This document shows, in pieces, positions 40,257-53,044 of a stretch of DNA of 64,000 nt. The position numbers and the translations under genes were made by a program. Under the pieces are notes generated by a model, which was not told where the DNA came from, made no database searches, and saw only the letters and a list, made by a program, of their open reading frames with translations. Location: NCBI RefSeq assembly GCF_010731535.1, contig NZ_AP022581.1, positions 1,091,952 through 1,155,951 on the forward strand, in the 5' to 3' direction. Numbering within the stretch: position 1 is the first letter of the stretch; each line of letters opens with the position of its first letter. The stretch is from Mycobacterium lacus (GTDB lineage: Bacteria > Actinomycetota > Actinomycetes > Mycobacteriales > Mycobacteriaceae).

Positions 40257-41831
40257 ATGAGCACGGAATCGGCGACGCGGATCTCGGCCGGCTACGCGGT
40301 CGACGGCAAGGCCCTGGAACTGGGCTCCGTCGTCGTCGACGACGCGGCCGATCCCGCCGCGCAGATCCGCATTCCGCTGGCCACCATCAACCGGCACGGC
40401 CTGGTGGCCGGGGCCACCGGCACCGGCAAGACCAAGACGCTGCAGCTGATCGCCGAGCAGCTCAGCGTGGCAGGTGTCGCGGTGCTCATGGCCGACGTCA
40501 AGGGCGACTTGTCCGGCCTGGCCCGGGCGGGGGAGCCCAACGACAAGACCGCGGAGCGCGCGAAGGATACCGGGGACAATTGGACGCCGACGGCATTCCC
40601 GGTCGAGTTCTTGTCGCTGGGCACCAGTGGGGCCGGCGTGCCGGTGCGGGCGACCATTTCCAGCTTCGGCCCCATTCTGCTGGCAAAGGTCTTGGGGCTC
40701 AACGCTACCCAGGAATCTACGCTCGGGCTGATCTTCCATTGGGCCGACCAGCGCGGGCTACCGCTGCTGGACCTGAAGGACCTGCGAGCTGTCATCAGCC
40801 ACCTGACCAGTGATGAGGGCAAGGCCGAGCTGAAATCCCTTGGGGCGGTGTCCCCCACGACTGCCGGTGTCATCCTGAGGGCATTGGTCAATCTGGAGGC
40901 CGAGGGGGCTGACACCTTCTTCGGCGAGCCGGAGCTTCGGCCCGAGGACCTGCTGCGGGTCGACAGTCAGGGGCGTGGCATCATCTCGCTGCTCGAGTTC
41001 AGCGGCCAGTCGCTGCGCCCGGTGCTGTTTTCCACGTTCTTGATGTGGGTGCTGGCCGATCTGTTCACGTTCCTGCCCGAGGTGGGTGACCTGGACAAAC
41101 CCAAGCTGGTGTTCTTCTTCGACGAGGCGCACCTGTTGTTCGCCGATGCCTCCAAGGCATTCCTCGAACAGGTCGAGCAGACGGTCAAGCTGATTCGCTC
41201 CAAGGGTGTCGGGGTGTTCTTCTGCACGCAGTTGCCCACGGATCTACCCAACGAAGTGCTGTCCCAGCTGGGTGCCAGAATCCAGCACGCATTGCGGGCG
41301 TTCACCCCCGACGATCAAAAGGCGTTGTCCAAGACCGTCCGCACCTATCCCAAAACCGATGTCTACGACCTGGAGTCGGCGCTGACGTCGCTGGGTATCG
41401 GTGAGGCCATCGTCACCGTCCTCTCGGAGAAGGGCGCCCCGACGCCGGTCGCGTGGACCCGCATGCGAGTACCCCGGTCGCTGATGGGCGCTATCGGCGT
41501 CGACGCGGTCGGCGCCGCGGCCAAGGCCAGCCCGCTGCAGGCCGCATACGGCCAGACGATCGATCGGGAGTCGGCCCACGAGATGCTCAGCGCCAAGCTC
41601 AATCCGCCACCGGAACCACCACCGCAGGCCCCGCCGCCCCGTGGGAAATACGACCCCCTGCCGTGGCCGGACGATCTGGAGCTCCCGCCGATGCCCGTAC
41701 CGGCCGAGCCGCGAGGCCCCGGTATGTGGGAGCAGATCTTGCACGATCCGACGGTCAAGAGCGTCCTCAACACGACCGCGCGCGAAATCACCCGCAGCAT
41801 CTTCGGCACCGGCCGCCGCCGCCGGAAGTGA
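40257..41831 (+). CDS. DUF853 HerA-like ATPase (Rv2510c homologue)
   Basis: A 524-residue P-loop ATPase. Walker [15 protein letters not shown] (about 60), Walker [13 protein letters not shown], then [18 protein letters not shown]. This places it in the DUF853 branch of HerA/FtsK-like translocases. The Pro-rich region at about 450-480 is low complexity. The cellular role is unknown; DNA translocation in repair is a family guess. ATG 40257 has GGGAAGG upstream. It is divergent from orn and convergent with cmrA (3-bp gap). Confidence 0.9.
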   Translation: MSTESATRISAGYAVDGKALELGSVVVDDAADPAAQIRIPLATINRHGLVAGATGTGKTKTLQLIAEQLSVAGVAVLMADVKGDLSGLARAGEPNDKTAERAKDTGDNWTPTAFPVEFLSLGTSGAGVPVRATISSFGPILLAKVLGLNATQESTLGLIFHWADQRGLPLLDLKDLRAVISHLTSDEGKAELKSLGAVSPTTAGVILRALVNLEAEGADTFFGEPELRPEDLLRVDSQGRGIISLLEFSGQSLRPVLFSTFLMWVLADLFTFLPEVGDLDKPKLVFFFDEAHLLFADASKAFLEQVEQTVKLIRSKGVGVFFCTQLPTDLPNEVLSQLGARIQHALRAFTPDDQKALSKTVRTYPKTDVYDLESALTSLGIGEAIVTVLSEKGAPTPVAWTRMRVPRSLMGAIGVDAVGAAAKASPLQAAYGQTIDRESAHEMLSAKLNPPPEPPPQAPPPRGKYDPLPWPDDLELPPMPVPAEPRGPGMWEQILHDPTVKSVLNTTAREITRSIFGTGRRRRK

Positions 41832-41834
41832 CGG

Positions 41835-42638
41835 CTACCCGCCGAGCTTCTTGTAGAAGCTGCCGACGATCGGCGCGACGATGGCGCGCGGCGCGTACTG
41901 GCTAGCCACCGACATGGCCTTCGATGTCAGGCCGGGCACCACGCGCATCTTGTTGCGCTCCAAGGCATCTAGCGATACCCGGGCGGTGTGCTCCGTGGAT
42001 ATCCACAAGAAGTCCGGCACTAGCCTTTCGACGAGCGACGCCTCGTCGGCGTCGGGCAGTTCCGTGCGTACCGGACCCGGGGCCAGCAGCGTGACGTGCA
42101 CACCGGAGCGGCGCAGTTCACCGCGCAGCGATTCGCTGAAGGTGTTCGCGAAGGCCTTGGTCGCGGCGTAGGTGGCGTTGTAGGGAATCGGCGAATTGCC
42201 GGCCGCCGAACCAGAAATCAATATGCCGCCGGCCTTGCGTTCGATCATGCCCGGCAGCACCGCGAGCGCAAGATCGTGCACCGCTACGGCATTCAGCTGC
42301 ACCTGGGCTTTTTCGCCCGCCGGGTCGAGCGACGCGACCGGGCCGAAAGTCGCCGTGCCGGCGTTGGCGCACAGGATCGAGATGGGCCGCGCGGCCAGTT
42401 CGTCGCACAGCTTCGCGCGTTCGGATGGGTCGGCGAGATCGGCGGGCCGCACCTCGACGGCGACGCGGTACTTGTCGGCCAGGCGGCCGGCCAGCTCGGT
42501 CAGCACGTCCTCGCGTCGCGCGGTGACGATCAGGCTGTGCCCGCGCGCGGCAAGTTCGGTGGCCAGGGCCTCGCCGATGTTTTGCGAGGCTCCAGTGACA
42601 ACGGCACGCGCGTCGGGGCTGGGAGCGGGTATCGGCAT
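41835..42638 (-). CDS. cmrA: mycolate reductase (SDR), CmrA
   Basis: A 267-residue SDR nearly identical to the recalled Rv2509 product. TGASQNIGEALA binds cofactor, CANAGTATFG is the NAG motif, SGSAAGNSP carries the Ser and YAATKAF the Tyr/Lys pair. It reduces the beta-keto group of the nascent alpha-alkyl-beta-keto mycolate, the final step of mycolic acid formation. ATG 42638 is six bases after TACGAT, so it is leaderless. Its presence supports a mycolate-bearing host. Confidence 0.93.
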   Translation of the reverse strand: MPIPAPSPDARAVVTGASQNIGEALATELAARGHSLIVTARREDVLTELAGRLADKYRVAVEVRPADLADPSERAKLCDELAARPISILCANAGTATFGPVASLDPAGEKAQVQLNAVAVHDLALAVLPGMIERKAGGILISGSAAGNSPIPYNATYAATKAFANTFSESLRGELRRSGVHVTLLAPGPVRTELPDADEASLVERLVPDFLWISTEHTARVSLDALERNKMRVVPGLTSKAMSVASQYAPRAIVAPIVGSFYKKLGG

Positions 42639-42736
42639 GCGCCAATCGTAGACAGGGCGCGGCGGGTCGCTGAGCATCCGCCCCGAGCGATCGCACGCGC
42701 GGCGCAGCCGGGCGCAATCCCGTTAGAGTGCCGGGC

Positions 42737-44173
42737 ATGAGTGACCCGGGATTGGGTTCAGCTGACCACGATCGCCAATTCGCTCAGCCGGTAGATCCGC
42801 AGAAGGGCGAGTACGGGCCTGCAAATTTACCGGCTGGGCGCGGGGTCGCGAACGGGCGAGCAGGACCCACGCCGACGCCGCTGCGGGTAGCGGCGTGGGC
42901 CATGTGGGATTGCGGATCCACCGGTCTGGGCGCGATCGTGACGACCTTCGTGTTCTCCGTCTATCTGACCAGCAGCGTGGGGTCGGCCCTGCCCGGCGCT
43001 ACCTCACCGGCGAGTTGGTTGGGTCGCGCGGGGGCGATCGCCGGGCTGACCATCGCGGTGCTGGCGCCCGTCGTCGGCGTGTGGGTGGAGTCCCCGCACC
43101 GCCGGCGGATAGCCCTAGGCGTGTTGACCGGCCTTGCGGTGGCGCTGACCAGCATGATGAGCCTGATTCGCGACGACCCGAGCTATCTGTTGCCCGGCCT
43201 GGCGTTGTTGGCGGCCACGGCGGCAAGCGGTGATCTGGCCAGCGTCCCGTACAACGCGATGCTGCGCCAGCTCTCCACGCCCAGGTCGGCGGGCCGGATC
43301 TCGGGCTTCGGCTGGGCATCGGGCTATGTCGGCAGCGTCCTGCTGCTGTTGTTGATCTATGTCGGTTTCATGTCCGGAACCGGCCCGGAGCGCGGGTTGC
43401 TGCAGCTGACTGTCCATGACGGAGTCAACGTGCGGGTGGCGATGTTGGTGGCCGCAGGGTGGCTGGCCTTGTTCGCCCTGCCTCTACTGTCGATCGCACA
43501 CCGGCTGCCCGAGAGTGGTGACGTGTCCCGTCCGACGGCGGGCCTGCTCGGTGGCTATCGCGCGTTGTGGACGGACGTCACCGGAGAGTGGCGCCGTGAC
43601 CGCAACCTGGTCTACTTCTTGGGCGCGAGCGCGATCTTCCGGGACGGGCTGGCGGCGATGTTCGCGTTCGGCGCGGTGCTCGGCGTCAACGTGTACGGCC
43701 TCGCGCAGGCCGACGTCCTGATCTTCGGTGTGGTCGCCAGCGTCGTGGCCGCGCTGGGGGCGCTGGTGGGCGGGTTCGTCGACCACCGGATCGGATCCAA
43801 ACCGGTGATCGTCGGGTCGCTCGTGGCGATCATCACTATTGCGCTCGCGTTGATCACGCTGCACGGCTCGCGGGCCTTCTGGGTGTGTGGTCTGTTGTTG
43901 TGCCTGTTCATTGGGCCATCGCAGTCGTCGGCGCGCGCGCTGTTGTTGCGCATGGCGTCGCCTGGGAAGGAAGGGGTCGCGTTCGGCCTGTACACGATGA
44001 CGGGTCGGGCGGTGGCGTTTGTGGCGCCGTGGTTGTTTTCCGTCTTCGTCGACGTGTTCGGCGCCGTGCGCGCTGGCTTGGGAGGGATCTGTCTGGTGCT
44101 GATTGCGGGACTGCTGGCCATGCTGCGGGTGCGGGTGCCGCGGCATGGCGGCACCGCGGCCGAACCCACCTAA
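42737..44173 (+). CDS. MFS transporter (Rv2508c homologue)
   Basis: A 478-residue integral membrane protein with about 12 hydrophobic segments and a 45-residue soluble N-terminus. It resembles the Atg22/UMF1-like branch of the major facilitator superfamily (AAWAMWDCGSTGLGAIVTTF; a basic loop HRRRIALG after helix 3). The substrate is unknown. ATG 42737 is seven bases after TAGAGT (leaderless); GTG 42728 is the alternative. The stop overlaps that of the convergent MmpS-like gene by four bases. Confidence 0.87.
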   Translation: MSDPGLGSADHDRQFAQPVDPQKGEYGPANLPAGRGVANGRAGPTPTPLRVAAWAMWDCGSTGLGAIVTTFVFSVYLTSSVGSALPGATSPASWLGRAGAIAGLTIAVLAPVVGVWVESPHRRRIALGVLTGLAVALTSMMSLIRDDPSYLLPGLALLAATAASGDLASVPYNAMLRQLSTPRSAGRISGFGWASGYVGSVLLLLLIYVGFMSGTGPERGLLQLTVHDGVNVRVAMLVAAGWLALFALPLLSIAHRLPESGDVSRPTAGLLGGYRALWTDVTGEWRRDRNLVYFLGASAIFRDGLAAMFAFGAVLGVNVYGLAQADVLIFGVVASVVAALGALVGGFVDHRIGSKPVIVGSLVAIITIALALITLHGSRAFWVCGLLLCLFIGPSQSSARALLLRMASPGKEGVAFGLYTMTGRAVAFVAPWLFSVFVDVFGAVRAGLGGICLVLIAGLLAMLRVRVPRHGGTAAEPT

Positions 44174-44958
44174 CGCGCGGCGTCGCAGATCGTGATGCCA
44201 ACCCCGGTGCGCTGGCGTGCCTGAACTCCAGCCACGGTGACCGAGCAGGTGACGTTGTGGCCGATGTTGACGATCGTGACGCTTGCCGGACGAAGGGCCG
44301 ACCTTGACAGGCTGACCTCTTTACTCCACGGCAGCTCCACATTGAACTCGGTCTGAATGACGTCGCCGGTATCCACGTACGTGACGCTGATCGCCCGCCC
44401 CTCGCCGGTGACGTTGTAGACGACGGTTTGCATCCCCGCCGGGCTCGTCGTCTCGCTGGGCGCCGCGGAGCCGCTGGTGGTCGGCGGCGCCGGCGCGGCC
44501 GAGGGTGAGGGTGACGTCGTTGCCGTCGTCGGGGTCGGCGTGGTCGAACTCGGCCCCGGCATCGCGGGCAACGGCGGAACGGCGGTCTGCTCCTTGACCG
44601 AGCCGTTTGCGATCACCAGCGCGATCACCAACGCGACCGCGAGCAGCACCGCCGCGGCCGCGACCACCCACAGCCAGCGCGGTGATTTGGGGCCTGGTGG
44701 CGGCGGGGGAGCCAGCCCTGCCGGGGGTGCTCCGCCGGGTGGTGGCTGGTCCTGGGACCAGTACTGGGGTGGCAACTTCTTCGTTGGGTTCGTCTCGTGC
44801 GGGTTCGGCGCCCATTCCGGCCTCGAGTGAGGTCCCCATTGAGGAACGTAACCGCCGTACGTCGACGCGTAGGGCGCTTGGTCGGCGTAGGCCGGGTCGA
44901 TCGGTCTCGACCCCGGAAACGGTGGGCTGTAACTCTCGGGTCGACGTGGATCGCTCAT
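44170..44958 (-). CDS. Pro-rich membrane protein with MmpS-like domain (Rv2507 homologue)
   Basis: A 262-residue protein. Residues 1-90 are Pro/Tyr/Gly-rich and cytoplasmic, one membrane helix follows (about 95-118, LWVVAAAAVLLAVALVIALVI), then a Thr/Ser/Pro linker. The C-terminal domain (about 175-262, YNVTGEGRAISVTYVDTG, LPWSKEV, CSVTVAGVQ) has the MmpS fold. MmpS proteins assist MmpL lipid and siderophore exporters, but no mmpL is nearby. ATG 44958 has GAGGTGG just upstream; GTG 44964 is possible. Confidence 0.88.
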   Translation of the reverse strand: MSDPRRPESYSPPFPGSRPIDPAYADQAPYASTYGGYVPQWGPHSRPEWAPNPHETNPTKKLPPQYWSQDQPPPGGAPPAGLAPPPPPGPKSPRWLWVVAAAAVLLAVALVIALVIANGSVKEQTAVPPLPAMPGPSSTTPTPTTATTSPSPSAAPAPPTTSGSAAPSETTSPAGMQTVVYNVTGEGRAISVTYVDTGDVIQTEFNVELPWSKEVSLSRSALRPASVTIVNIGHNVTCSVTVAGVQARQRTGVGITICDAAR

Positions 44959-45060
44959 GTCCACCTCATGGGATGCAGGGTACCCGGGCTTTGCGCAGCG
45001 GTGCCGCTGCGGCGCTCCGCCTGCCAGGGATGCGCCGGGTTGACGCCTAGGGTGGCGCCC

Positions 45061-45126
45061 TTCTTCAACAAGCGTTGACGTATGGGTGCGCCGGGCGTAG
45101 CATGTTCTTCAACAATTGCTGAAGAA
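45061..45126. promoter_or_regulatory. repeated TTCTTCAACA sites, one within an inverted repeat
   Basis: TTCTTCAACA occurs at 45061-45070 and 45105-45114. The second is half of TTCTTCA-N8-TGAAGAA (45105-45126). The first overlaps TCAAC-AAGC-GTTGA (45065-45078). They lie in the gap between the MmpS-like gene and the LLM remnant, so they look like operator sites of a dimeric repressor. The binder is unknown. Confidence 0.45.
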
Positions 45127-45140
45127 AAGGGTGGGCATGG

Positions 45141-45610
45141 GTGAAATTCGGTTTCGACGTGCCGACATGTCTTGCGGGCATGGCATATCCAATTCCTTTC
45201 GCAACCGCCGACGAGGTGATCCGGATCGCGGTGGAGGCCGAGGAACTTGGCTATCACGAGGTCGCGGGTAACGACCATCTGAGTACGCAGCGGTTTGGCG
45301 CGAGGCGTGGTCGTCGCCCCCGGACTACTTCGAGCCGCTGATGATGCTCGCGGCGATCGCTGCTAAAACCTCCGTGGTGCGGCTCGCCACCGGGATCCTC
45401 GTCTTGCCGATGCGTGACCCGGTGCTGCTGGCCAAGCAAGTCGCCACGCTGGACCGCATCAGCGGTGGGCGTGTCACGCTGGCGGTGGCTGCGGGTGGTT
45501 ATCGTGACGAATTTGAAGGTGTTGTACCGGATTTGGCCGCTGCGTCGCGAACCCGACTGATGGCCGAGGGCATCGAGGCGCTGTTACTGGCACCGATCGT
45601 CGGCCGCTAG
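45141..45610 (+). pseudogene. LLM-class F420-dependent oxidoreductase remnant
   Basis: GTG 45141 encodes KFGFDVPTCLAGMAYPIPF and EELGYHEVAGNDHLSTQRF. A base is missing near 45298 (TTTGGCGCG for TTTGTGCGCG). The family sequence then resumes in another frame (EAWSSPPDYFEPLMMLAAIA, RLATGILVLPMRDPVLLAKQ, RISGGRVTLAVAAGGYRDEF). It stops at EALLLAPIVGR, where it runs into the end of the convergent TetR gene; about half of a normal LLM protein is missing. It is not functional. Confidence 0.83.
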
Positions 45611-46216
45611 CGCCGCGACGGTCATCGCCCGCATGATGGCGCGGGACCGCACCGTCGCGGCAGACTTCATGCTGTGGGGTGTCGAGTTCAGCAGGCCGAA
45701 CACCGCGTGCGCCATCAATCGGGCGTCGGCCTCGGCCAGGTGGGGGTCGAGCTCGCGCAGCACGCCCACCCAGACCTCCACGTACTGCCGCTGCGCCTTG
45801 CGTACCTGCCGCTCGGCCACCGCGGGCAGGTGCGCAAGGTCGCGGTCCTGGATACGGATGAGGTCCGGTTCGCCCAGCGCAAAGTCGAGGTGGAAATCGA
45901 TGAGGCCGTCCAGCGCGGTGGCGGCGTCCGGGCCCCGGGCCGTCACCTCGCGAGCACCGGCCAGTAGCCGGGCGCTGATCCCGACCAGCAACTCCACCAG
46001 CAGCGATTCCTTGTTGGGGAAGTGCCGGTAGATGGCCGGACCGCTGACGCCGGCGGCGGCGCCGATGTCCTCGAGCCGCACCGCGAGGAATCCGCGCTCG
46101 GCAAACAGACGCTCGGCGGCCGACAGGAGTTGTGTACGCCGGTCGGACTTCAACCGGCTGCGACGATTCGGGGCGTCGGGCCGAGCGGGCTGGCCGTCCG
46201 GGGCGGACGCAGTCAT
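45584..46216 (-). CDS. TetR-family regulator (Rv2506 homologue)
   Basis: A 210-residue repressor. HTH about 30-75 (RTQLLSAAERLFAERGF, RLEDIGAAAGVSGPAIYRHF), then the TetR ligand domain. ATG 46216 has GGGAGG upstream. It is divergent from scoA, and two copies of GTTA-N8-TAAC lie between them, so it probably represses the leucine/itaconate operon and itself. The ligand is probably a CoA intermediate of that route (inference). Confidence 0.9.
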   Translation of the reverse strand: MTASAPDGQPARPDAPNRRSRLKSDRRTQLLSAAERLFAERGFLAVRLEDIGAAAGVSGPAIYRHFPNKESLLVELLVGISARLLAGAREVTARGPDAATALDGLIDFHLDFALGEPDLIRIQDRDLAHLPAVAERQVRKAQRQYVEVWVGVLRELDPHLAEADARLMAHAVFGLLNSTPHSMKSAATVRSRAIMRAMTVAALAADDRCQ

Positions 46217-46253
46217 GACGAACCTCCCTCCACGACCGGTCCTGGACACTTCG

Positions 46254-46294
46254 GTTAATCGTCACTAACATAGCATGAGTTATTCACCATTAAC
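46254..46294. promoter_or_regulatory. two GTTA-N8-TAAC operators between tetR and scoA
   Basis: Site 1 is 46254-46269 and site 2 is 46279-46294, centres 25 bp apart. Site 2 extends to GAGTTA...TAACTC. Both fall in the 122-bp divergent gap. Equal spacing and sequence make them the likely binding sites of the adjacent TetR protein. Confidence 0.7.
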
Positions 46295-46338
46295 TCGAGT
46301 TTGTGGCATTCCGGCTGCGGCAAGGAGGCTCTGCGGCA

Positions 46339-47076
46339 ATGGACAAGGTGGTGGCTACCGCCGCGGAGGCGGTCGCGGACATACCCGACGGGGCTTCCCT
46401 GGCGGTCGGCGGTTTCGGGCTCTGCGGTATCCCCGAGGCGCTGATCGCCGCCCTCGCCGACAGCGGGGTCACGGACCTGGAAACGGTGTCGAACAACTGC
46501 GGCATCGACGGGATCGGGCTGGGGCTTCTTTTGCAGCACAAGCGAATTCGCCGCACTATCTCGTCATACGTGGGCGAGAACAAGGAGTTCGCCCGCCAAT
46601 TCCTGTCCGGCGAACTCGAGGTGGAGTTGACCCCGCAAGGCACGCTCGCGGAGCGGTTGCGCGCCGCTGCGATGGGGATACCTGCGTTCTATACGCCTGC
46701 CGGGGTAGGCACCCAGATCGCCGACGGCGGGCTGCCATGGCGCTACGACGCGTCGGGTGAGGTGGCGGTGGTATCGCCGGCGAAGGAGACCCGCGAGTTC
46801 GACGGTGTCACCTACGTCCTCGAACGGGCGATTCGCACCGACTTCGCCCTGGTGCACGCCTGGAAGGGTGACCGGCACGGCAACCTGGTTTACCGGGAGG
46901 CCGCCGCCAACTTCAACCCGGAATGTGCTGGTGCAGGACGGATTACGATCGCCGAAGTCGAACACCTCGTCGAACCCGGCGAGATCGATCCCGCCGCCGT
47001 GCACACGCCGGGCGTGTTCGTGCATCGGATCGTGCACGTGCCCAATCCGGTGAAGCGGATCGAGAGGGAGACCGTG

Positions 47077-47082
<6 letters not shown>
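46339..47082 (+). CDS. scoA: 3-oxoacid (succinyl-CoA) CoA-transferase subunit A
   Basis: A 247-residue alpha subunit of a family I CoA transferase. SLAVGGFGLCGIPEALIAAL is the N-terminal glycine loop, with NNCGIDGIGLG and GTLAERLRAAAMGIPAFYTP following. ATG 46339 follows AAGGAGG. With ScoB it moves CoA between succinyl-CoA and acetoacetate; itaconate is another proposed acceptor in mycobacteria. It is the first gene of the eight-step catabolic run and is divergent from tetR. Confidence 0.95.
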
Positions 47083-49400
<2,318 letters not shown>

Positions 49401-49403
49401 GTG

Positions 49404-51377
49404 ATGTTTGACACCGTATTAGTGGCCAACCGCGGCGAGATCGCTGTGCGGGTGATCCGGACCCTGCGCCGGCTGGGCATCCGGTCGGTCGCCGTTTACA
49501 GCGATCCCGACGCCGGCGCCCGCCATGTCCTCGAGGCCGACACGGCGGTCCGGTTGGGACCGGCCCCGGCACGCGAAAGCTACCTCGATATCGAGAAGGT
49601 GCTGGACGCTGCGGCACGCACCGGCTCTCAGGCGATCCATCCGGGATACGGGTTTCTTTCCGAGAACGCCGATTTCGCGGTGGCCTGTGAGCACTCCGGG
49701 GTGGCGTTCATCGGCCCGCCGGCACGGGCCATCGAGGTAATGGGGGACAAGATCGCCGCCAAGAACGCGGTCGCCGCCTTCGACGTGCCGGTGGTGCCGG
49801 GGGTGGCCAAGCCCGGGCTGACGGACGACGAGGTCGTCGCCGCGGCCGCCGAGGTCGGCTATCCGGTGCTGATCAAGCCGTCCGCTGGGGGCGGTGGCAA
49901 GGGCATGCGGTTGGTGGAAGACCCGGCACGGATGCGCGAGGCACTGCAGGGCGCCCGTCGGGAGGCCGCGTCCGCCTTCGGCGACGACACCGTGTTCCTT
50001 GAGCGATTTATACTGCGGCCCAGGCATATCGAGGTCCAGGTTCTCGCCGACACACACGGCAACGTGGTGCATCTCGGTGAGCGTGAATGCAGTCTGCAGC
50101 GGCGCCACCAGAAGGTCATCGAGGAGGCGCCGTCGCCGCTGCTCGACGCCGAGACACGCGCGCGGATCGGAGCGGCGGCGTGTGACACCGCTCGTAGCGT
50201 CGACTACGTGGGGGCCGGCACGGTGGAGTTCATCGTCTCCGCCGACCGGGCCGATGAGTTCTTCTTCATGGAGATGAACACCCGGCTGCAGGTGGAACAT
50301 CCTGTCACCGAAGCAATCACCGGCCTGGACCTGGTCGAGTGGCAGCTCCGGGTGGCCGCGGGTGAGAAGCTGGCGTTCGCCCAGGATGACATCGAGTTCA
50401 CGGGACACGCGATCGAGGCCCGGGTGTACGCGGAGGATCCCGCGCGGGGATTTCTGCCCACTGGCGGCCGGGTGCTGCGGGTGGTTGAACCGTCCGGCGC
50501 CGGTGTGCGAGTGGACTCGTCGCTGCTATCGGGGACGGTGGTCGGTAGCGACTACGACCCAATGCTGAGCAAGGTCATCGCGCATGGAGCCGACCGCGAG
50601 CAGGCGCTGGCTCGGCTCGACCGAGCGCTATCCCAGACCGCCGTCCTGGGCGTGCACACCAATGTCGAGTTCCTCCGGTTCCTACTCGCCGACGAGCGGG
50701 TGCGTGCCGGAGACCTGGACACCGCGCTGCTGGATGAGCGACTGGCGGACTTCGCGCCGCTGCCGGCGCCCGATGACGTGCTCGCCGCGGGCGGCCTCTT
50801 TCGCCAGTGGGCTCTTGCTTTCAGGGCCCGACGGGCCCAGGGCGACCTGTGGGCAGAGCCGACCGGGTGGCGGGTCGGCAACCGCTCGGCGCCGGTCCGC
50901 ACCGAGGTGCGGACCCCGCAGCGCACCGAGACGGTATCGGTGTGGGGGCTGCCCGAGGCCGCCCGGGTACAGGTCGGTGACGGTGAGATTCATGCTGCGA
51001 GTGCGCAAGTGACGCAGCAGCAGATGAGCGCGACGCTCGACGGGCTGCGCCGGGAATATCGCTGGGCGGAGGCCGAGCGGCATCTGTGGATCGCCGACGA
51101 GCGGGGAACCTGGCACCTGCGAGAGGCCGAGGAGCACAAGATTCACCGCGACGTGGGCGCGCGTGAGGCCGAAGTCGTCAGCCCGATGCCCGGCACTGTG
51201 ATCGCCCTGAAGGTCGCCTCGGGCTCCCAGGTTTCCGAAGGTGACGCGGTGGTGATCGTCGAAGCGATGAAGATGGAACATTCGCTCACCGCGCCGGTCT
51301 CGGGACAAGTGGAGGTACTGGTGTCCGTAGGCGATCAGGTGACGCTGGACCAGGTACTGGCCAGGATCAACGATTAG
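49404..51377 (+). CDS. accA1: methylcrotonyl-CoA carboxylase, biotin carboxylase/BCCP (alpha) subunit
   Basis: A 657-residue protein. Biotin carboxylase domain about 1-445: ATP-grasp [33 protein letters not shown] linker follows, then BCCP about 585-655 with the biotinyl Lys623 in EAMKMEH. It makes carboxybiotin from ATP and bicarbonate for AccD1. ATG 49404 fits the family start [14 protein letters not shown] 49401 adds one residue. Confidence 0.96.
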   Translation: MFDTVLVANRGEIAVRVIRTLRRLGIRSVAVYSDPDAGARHVLEADTAVRLGPAPARESYLDIEKVLDAAARTGSQAIHPGYGFLSENADFAVACEHSGVAFIGPPARAIEVMGDKIAAKNAVAAFDVPVVPGVAKPGLTDDEVVAAAAEVGYPVLIKPSAGGGGKGMRLVEDPARMREALQGARREAASAFGDDTVFLERFILRPRHIEVQVLADTHGNVVHLGERECSLQRRHQKVIEEAPSPLLDAETRARIGAAACDTARSVDYVGAGTVEFIVSADRADEFFFMEMNTRLQVEHPVTEAITGLDLVEWQLRVAAGEKLAFAQDDIEFTGHAIEARVYAEDPARGFLPTGGRVLRVVEPSGAGVRVDSSLLSGTVVGSDYDPMLSKVIAHGADREQALARLDRALSQTAVLGVHTNVEFLRFLLADERVRAGDLDTALLDERLADFAPLPAPDDVLAAGGLFRQWALAFRARRAQGDLWAEPTGWRVGNRSAPVRTEVRTPQRTETVSVWGLPEAARVQVGDGEIHAASAQVTQQQMSATLDGLRREYRWAEAERHLWIADERGTWHLREAEEHKIHRDVGAREAEVVSPMPGTVIALKVASGSQVSEGDAVVIVEAMKMEHSLTAPVSGQVEVLVSVGDQVTLDQVLARIND

Positions 51378-51383
51378 AGGATC

Positions 51384-52547
51384 ATGACAACTATTACCGC
51401 AGGGACGCTACCCAAGGAATACGAGGATCTCCGCGCCACCGTGGCCGATTTCGCGCGCACGGTGGTCGCGCCGGTATCGGCCAAACACGATGAGGAGCAC
51501 AGCTTCCCGTACGAAGTCGTCGCCAAGATGGGTGAGATGGGGCTGTTCGGCCTGCCCTTCGCCGAGGAGTACGGCGGCATGGGCGGCGACTACTTCGCGC
51601 TGGCGCTGGCCCTGGAAGAGCTCGGCAAGGTCGACCAGTCGGTGGCGATCACGCTGGAGGCCGCGGTGGGCCTGGGCGCGATGCCGATCTACCGGTTCGG
51701 CACCGAGGAACAGAAGCACAAGTGGCTGCCGGACCTCACCGCCGGCCGGGCGCTGGCCGGTTTCGGGCTCACCGAGCCGGGGGCGGGTTCGGATGCCGGC
51801 AGCACGCGCACCACGGCCCGCCTCGAGGGTGACGAGTGGATCATCAACGGCTCCAAGCAGTTCATCACCAATTCGGGCACCGACATCACGTCGCTGGTCA
51901 CCGTCACCGCCGTGACCGGATCTCTCGCGGATGGCAGGAATGAGATCTCGACCATCATTGTGCCCAGCGGCACACCGGGATTCATCGTGGAACCCGTCTA
52001 CAACAAGGTCGGCTGGAACGCGTCGGATACCCACCCGCTTACCTTCGACGACGCGCGCGTCCCACGGGAGAACCTGCTGGGCGCGCGCGGGACCGGCTAC
52101 GCGAACTTCTTGTCCATCCTGGACGAGGGCCGGATCGCCATCGCCGCGTTGGCAACCGGGGCGGCGCAGGGCTGCGTGGACGAGAGCGTCAAGTACGCCA
52201 AGGAACGCCAGTCGTTCGGCCAGCCGATCGGTTCCTACCAGGCGATCAGCTTCAAGATCGCGCGGATGGAGGCGCGTGCGCACGTCGCCCGCACCGCGTA
52301 CTACGAAGCGGCCGCAAGGATGTTGGCAGGCAAGCCGTTCAAGAAGGAGGCCGCGATCGCGAAGATGATCTCGTCGGAAGCGGCGATGGACAATGCCCGC
52401 GACGCCACCCAAATCCACGGCGGCTACGGCTTCATGAACGAGTATCCGGTGGCGCGTCACTACCGCGACAGCAAAGTGCTCGAGATCGGTGAGGGGACCA
52501 CCGAGGTGCAGCTGATGCTGATCGCGCGGTCGCTGGGGCTCTCATGA
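51384..52547 (+). CDS. fadE19: acyl-CoA dehydrogenase, probable isovaleryl-CoA dehydrogenase
   Basis: A 387-residue [77 protein letters not shown] and [17 protein letters not shown] are present. Its place between methylcrotonyl-CoA carboxylase and the hydratase gene fits isovaleryl-CoA to 3-methylcrotonyl-CoA. GAGG lies just before ATG 51384, 6 bp after accA1. The stop overlaps the next start (ATGA). Confidence 0.94.
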   Translation: MTTITAGTLPKEYEDLRATVADFARTVVAPVSAKHDEEHSFPYEVVAKMGEMGLFGLPFAEEYGGMGGDYFALALALEELGKVDQSVAITLEAAVGLGAMPIYRFGTEEQKHKWLPDLTAGRALAGFGLTEPGAGSDAGSTRTTARLEGDEWIINGSKQFITNSGTDITSLVTVTAVTGSLADGRNEISTIIVPSGTPGFIVEPVYNKVGWNASDTHPLTFDDARVPRENLLGARGTGYANFLSILDEGRIAIAALATGAAQGCVDESVKYAKERQSFGQPIGSYQAISFKIARMEARAHVARTAYYEAAARMLAGKPFKKEAAIAKMISSEAAMDNARDATQIHGGYGFMNEYPVARHYRDSKVLEIGEGTTEVQLMLIARSLGLS

Positions 52548-53044
52548 GCGGACAGGCCGGCAAATCCGTTGTCCAAAGGGGCTTGTGGTTCGAGGAATTC
52601 GAGATCGGCACGACCTACCTGCACCGTCCCGGACGAACCGTCACCGAGGCCGACAACGTGCTGTTCACCACGCTGACGATGAACACCCAATCGCTGCATC
52701 TCGACGCGGCGTGGGCCGCCGAGCAGCCGGGCTTTCGCGGCGAGCGGCTGGTGAATTCGATGTTCACCCTCTCGACCCTGGTCGGGCTCTCGGTCGCACA
52801 GCTGACACTGGGCACCATCGTGGCCAACCTCGGTTTTTCCGAGGTGTCGTTCCCCAAGCCCGTCTTCCACGGCGACACCCTGTACGCCGAGACCGTCTGC
52901 ACGGGCAAACGGGAGTCGAAAAGCCGTCCCGGTGAAGGCATCGTCACCCTCGAGCACACCGCACGGAACCAGCACGGCGATGTGGTGGCGCGCGCGGTGC
53001 GCACGACGCTGGTGCAGAGGCAGCCCGGTCAGGAGACGCGATGA
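52544..53044 (+). CDS. MaoC-family hydratase (Rv2499c type; methylglutaconyl/itaconyl-CoA hydratase)
   Basis: A 166-residue hotdog hydratase ([57 protein letters not shown]). The Asp of TEAD and the Asn/His pair of MNTQSLHLD are in the place of the MaoC catalytic residues. It would hydrate 3-methylglutaconyl-CoA to HMG-CoA and, for itaconate, itaconyl-CoA to citramalyl-CoA. Four-base overlaps on both sides. Confidence 0.87.
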   Translation: MSGQAGKSVVQRGLWFEEFEIGTTYLHRPGRTVTEADNVLFTTLTMNTQSLHLDAAWAAEQPGFRGERLVNSMFTLSTLVGLSVAQLTLGTIVANLGFSEVSFPKPVFHGDTLYAETVCTGKRESKSRPGEGIVTLEHTARNQHGDVVARAVRTTLVQRQPGQETR

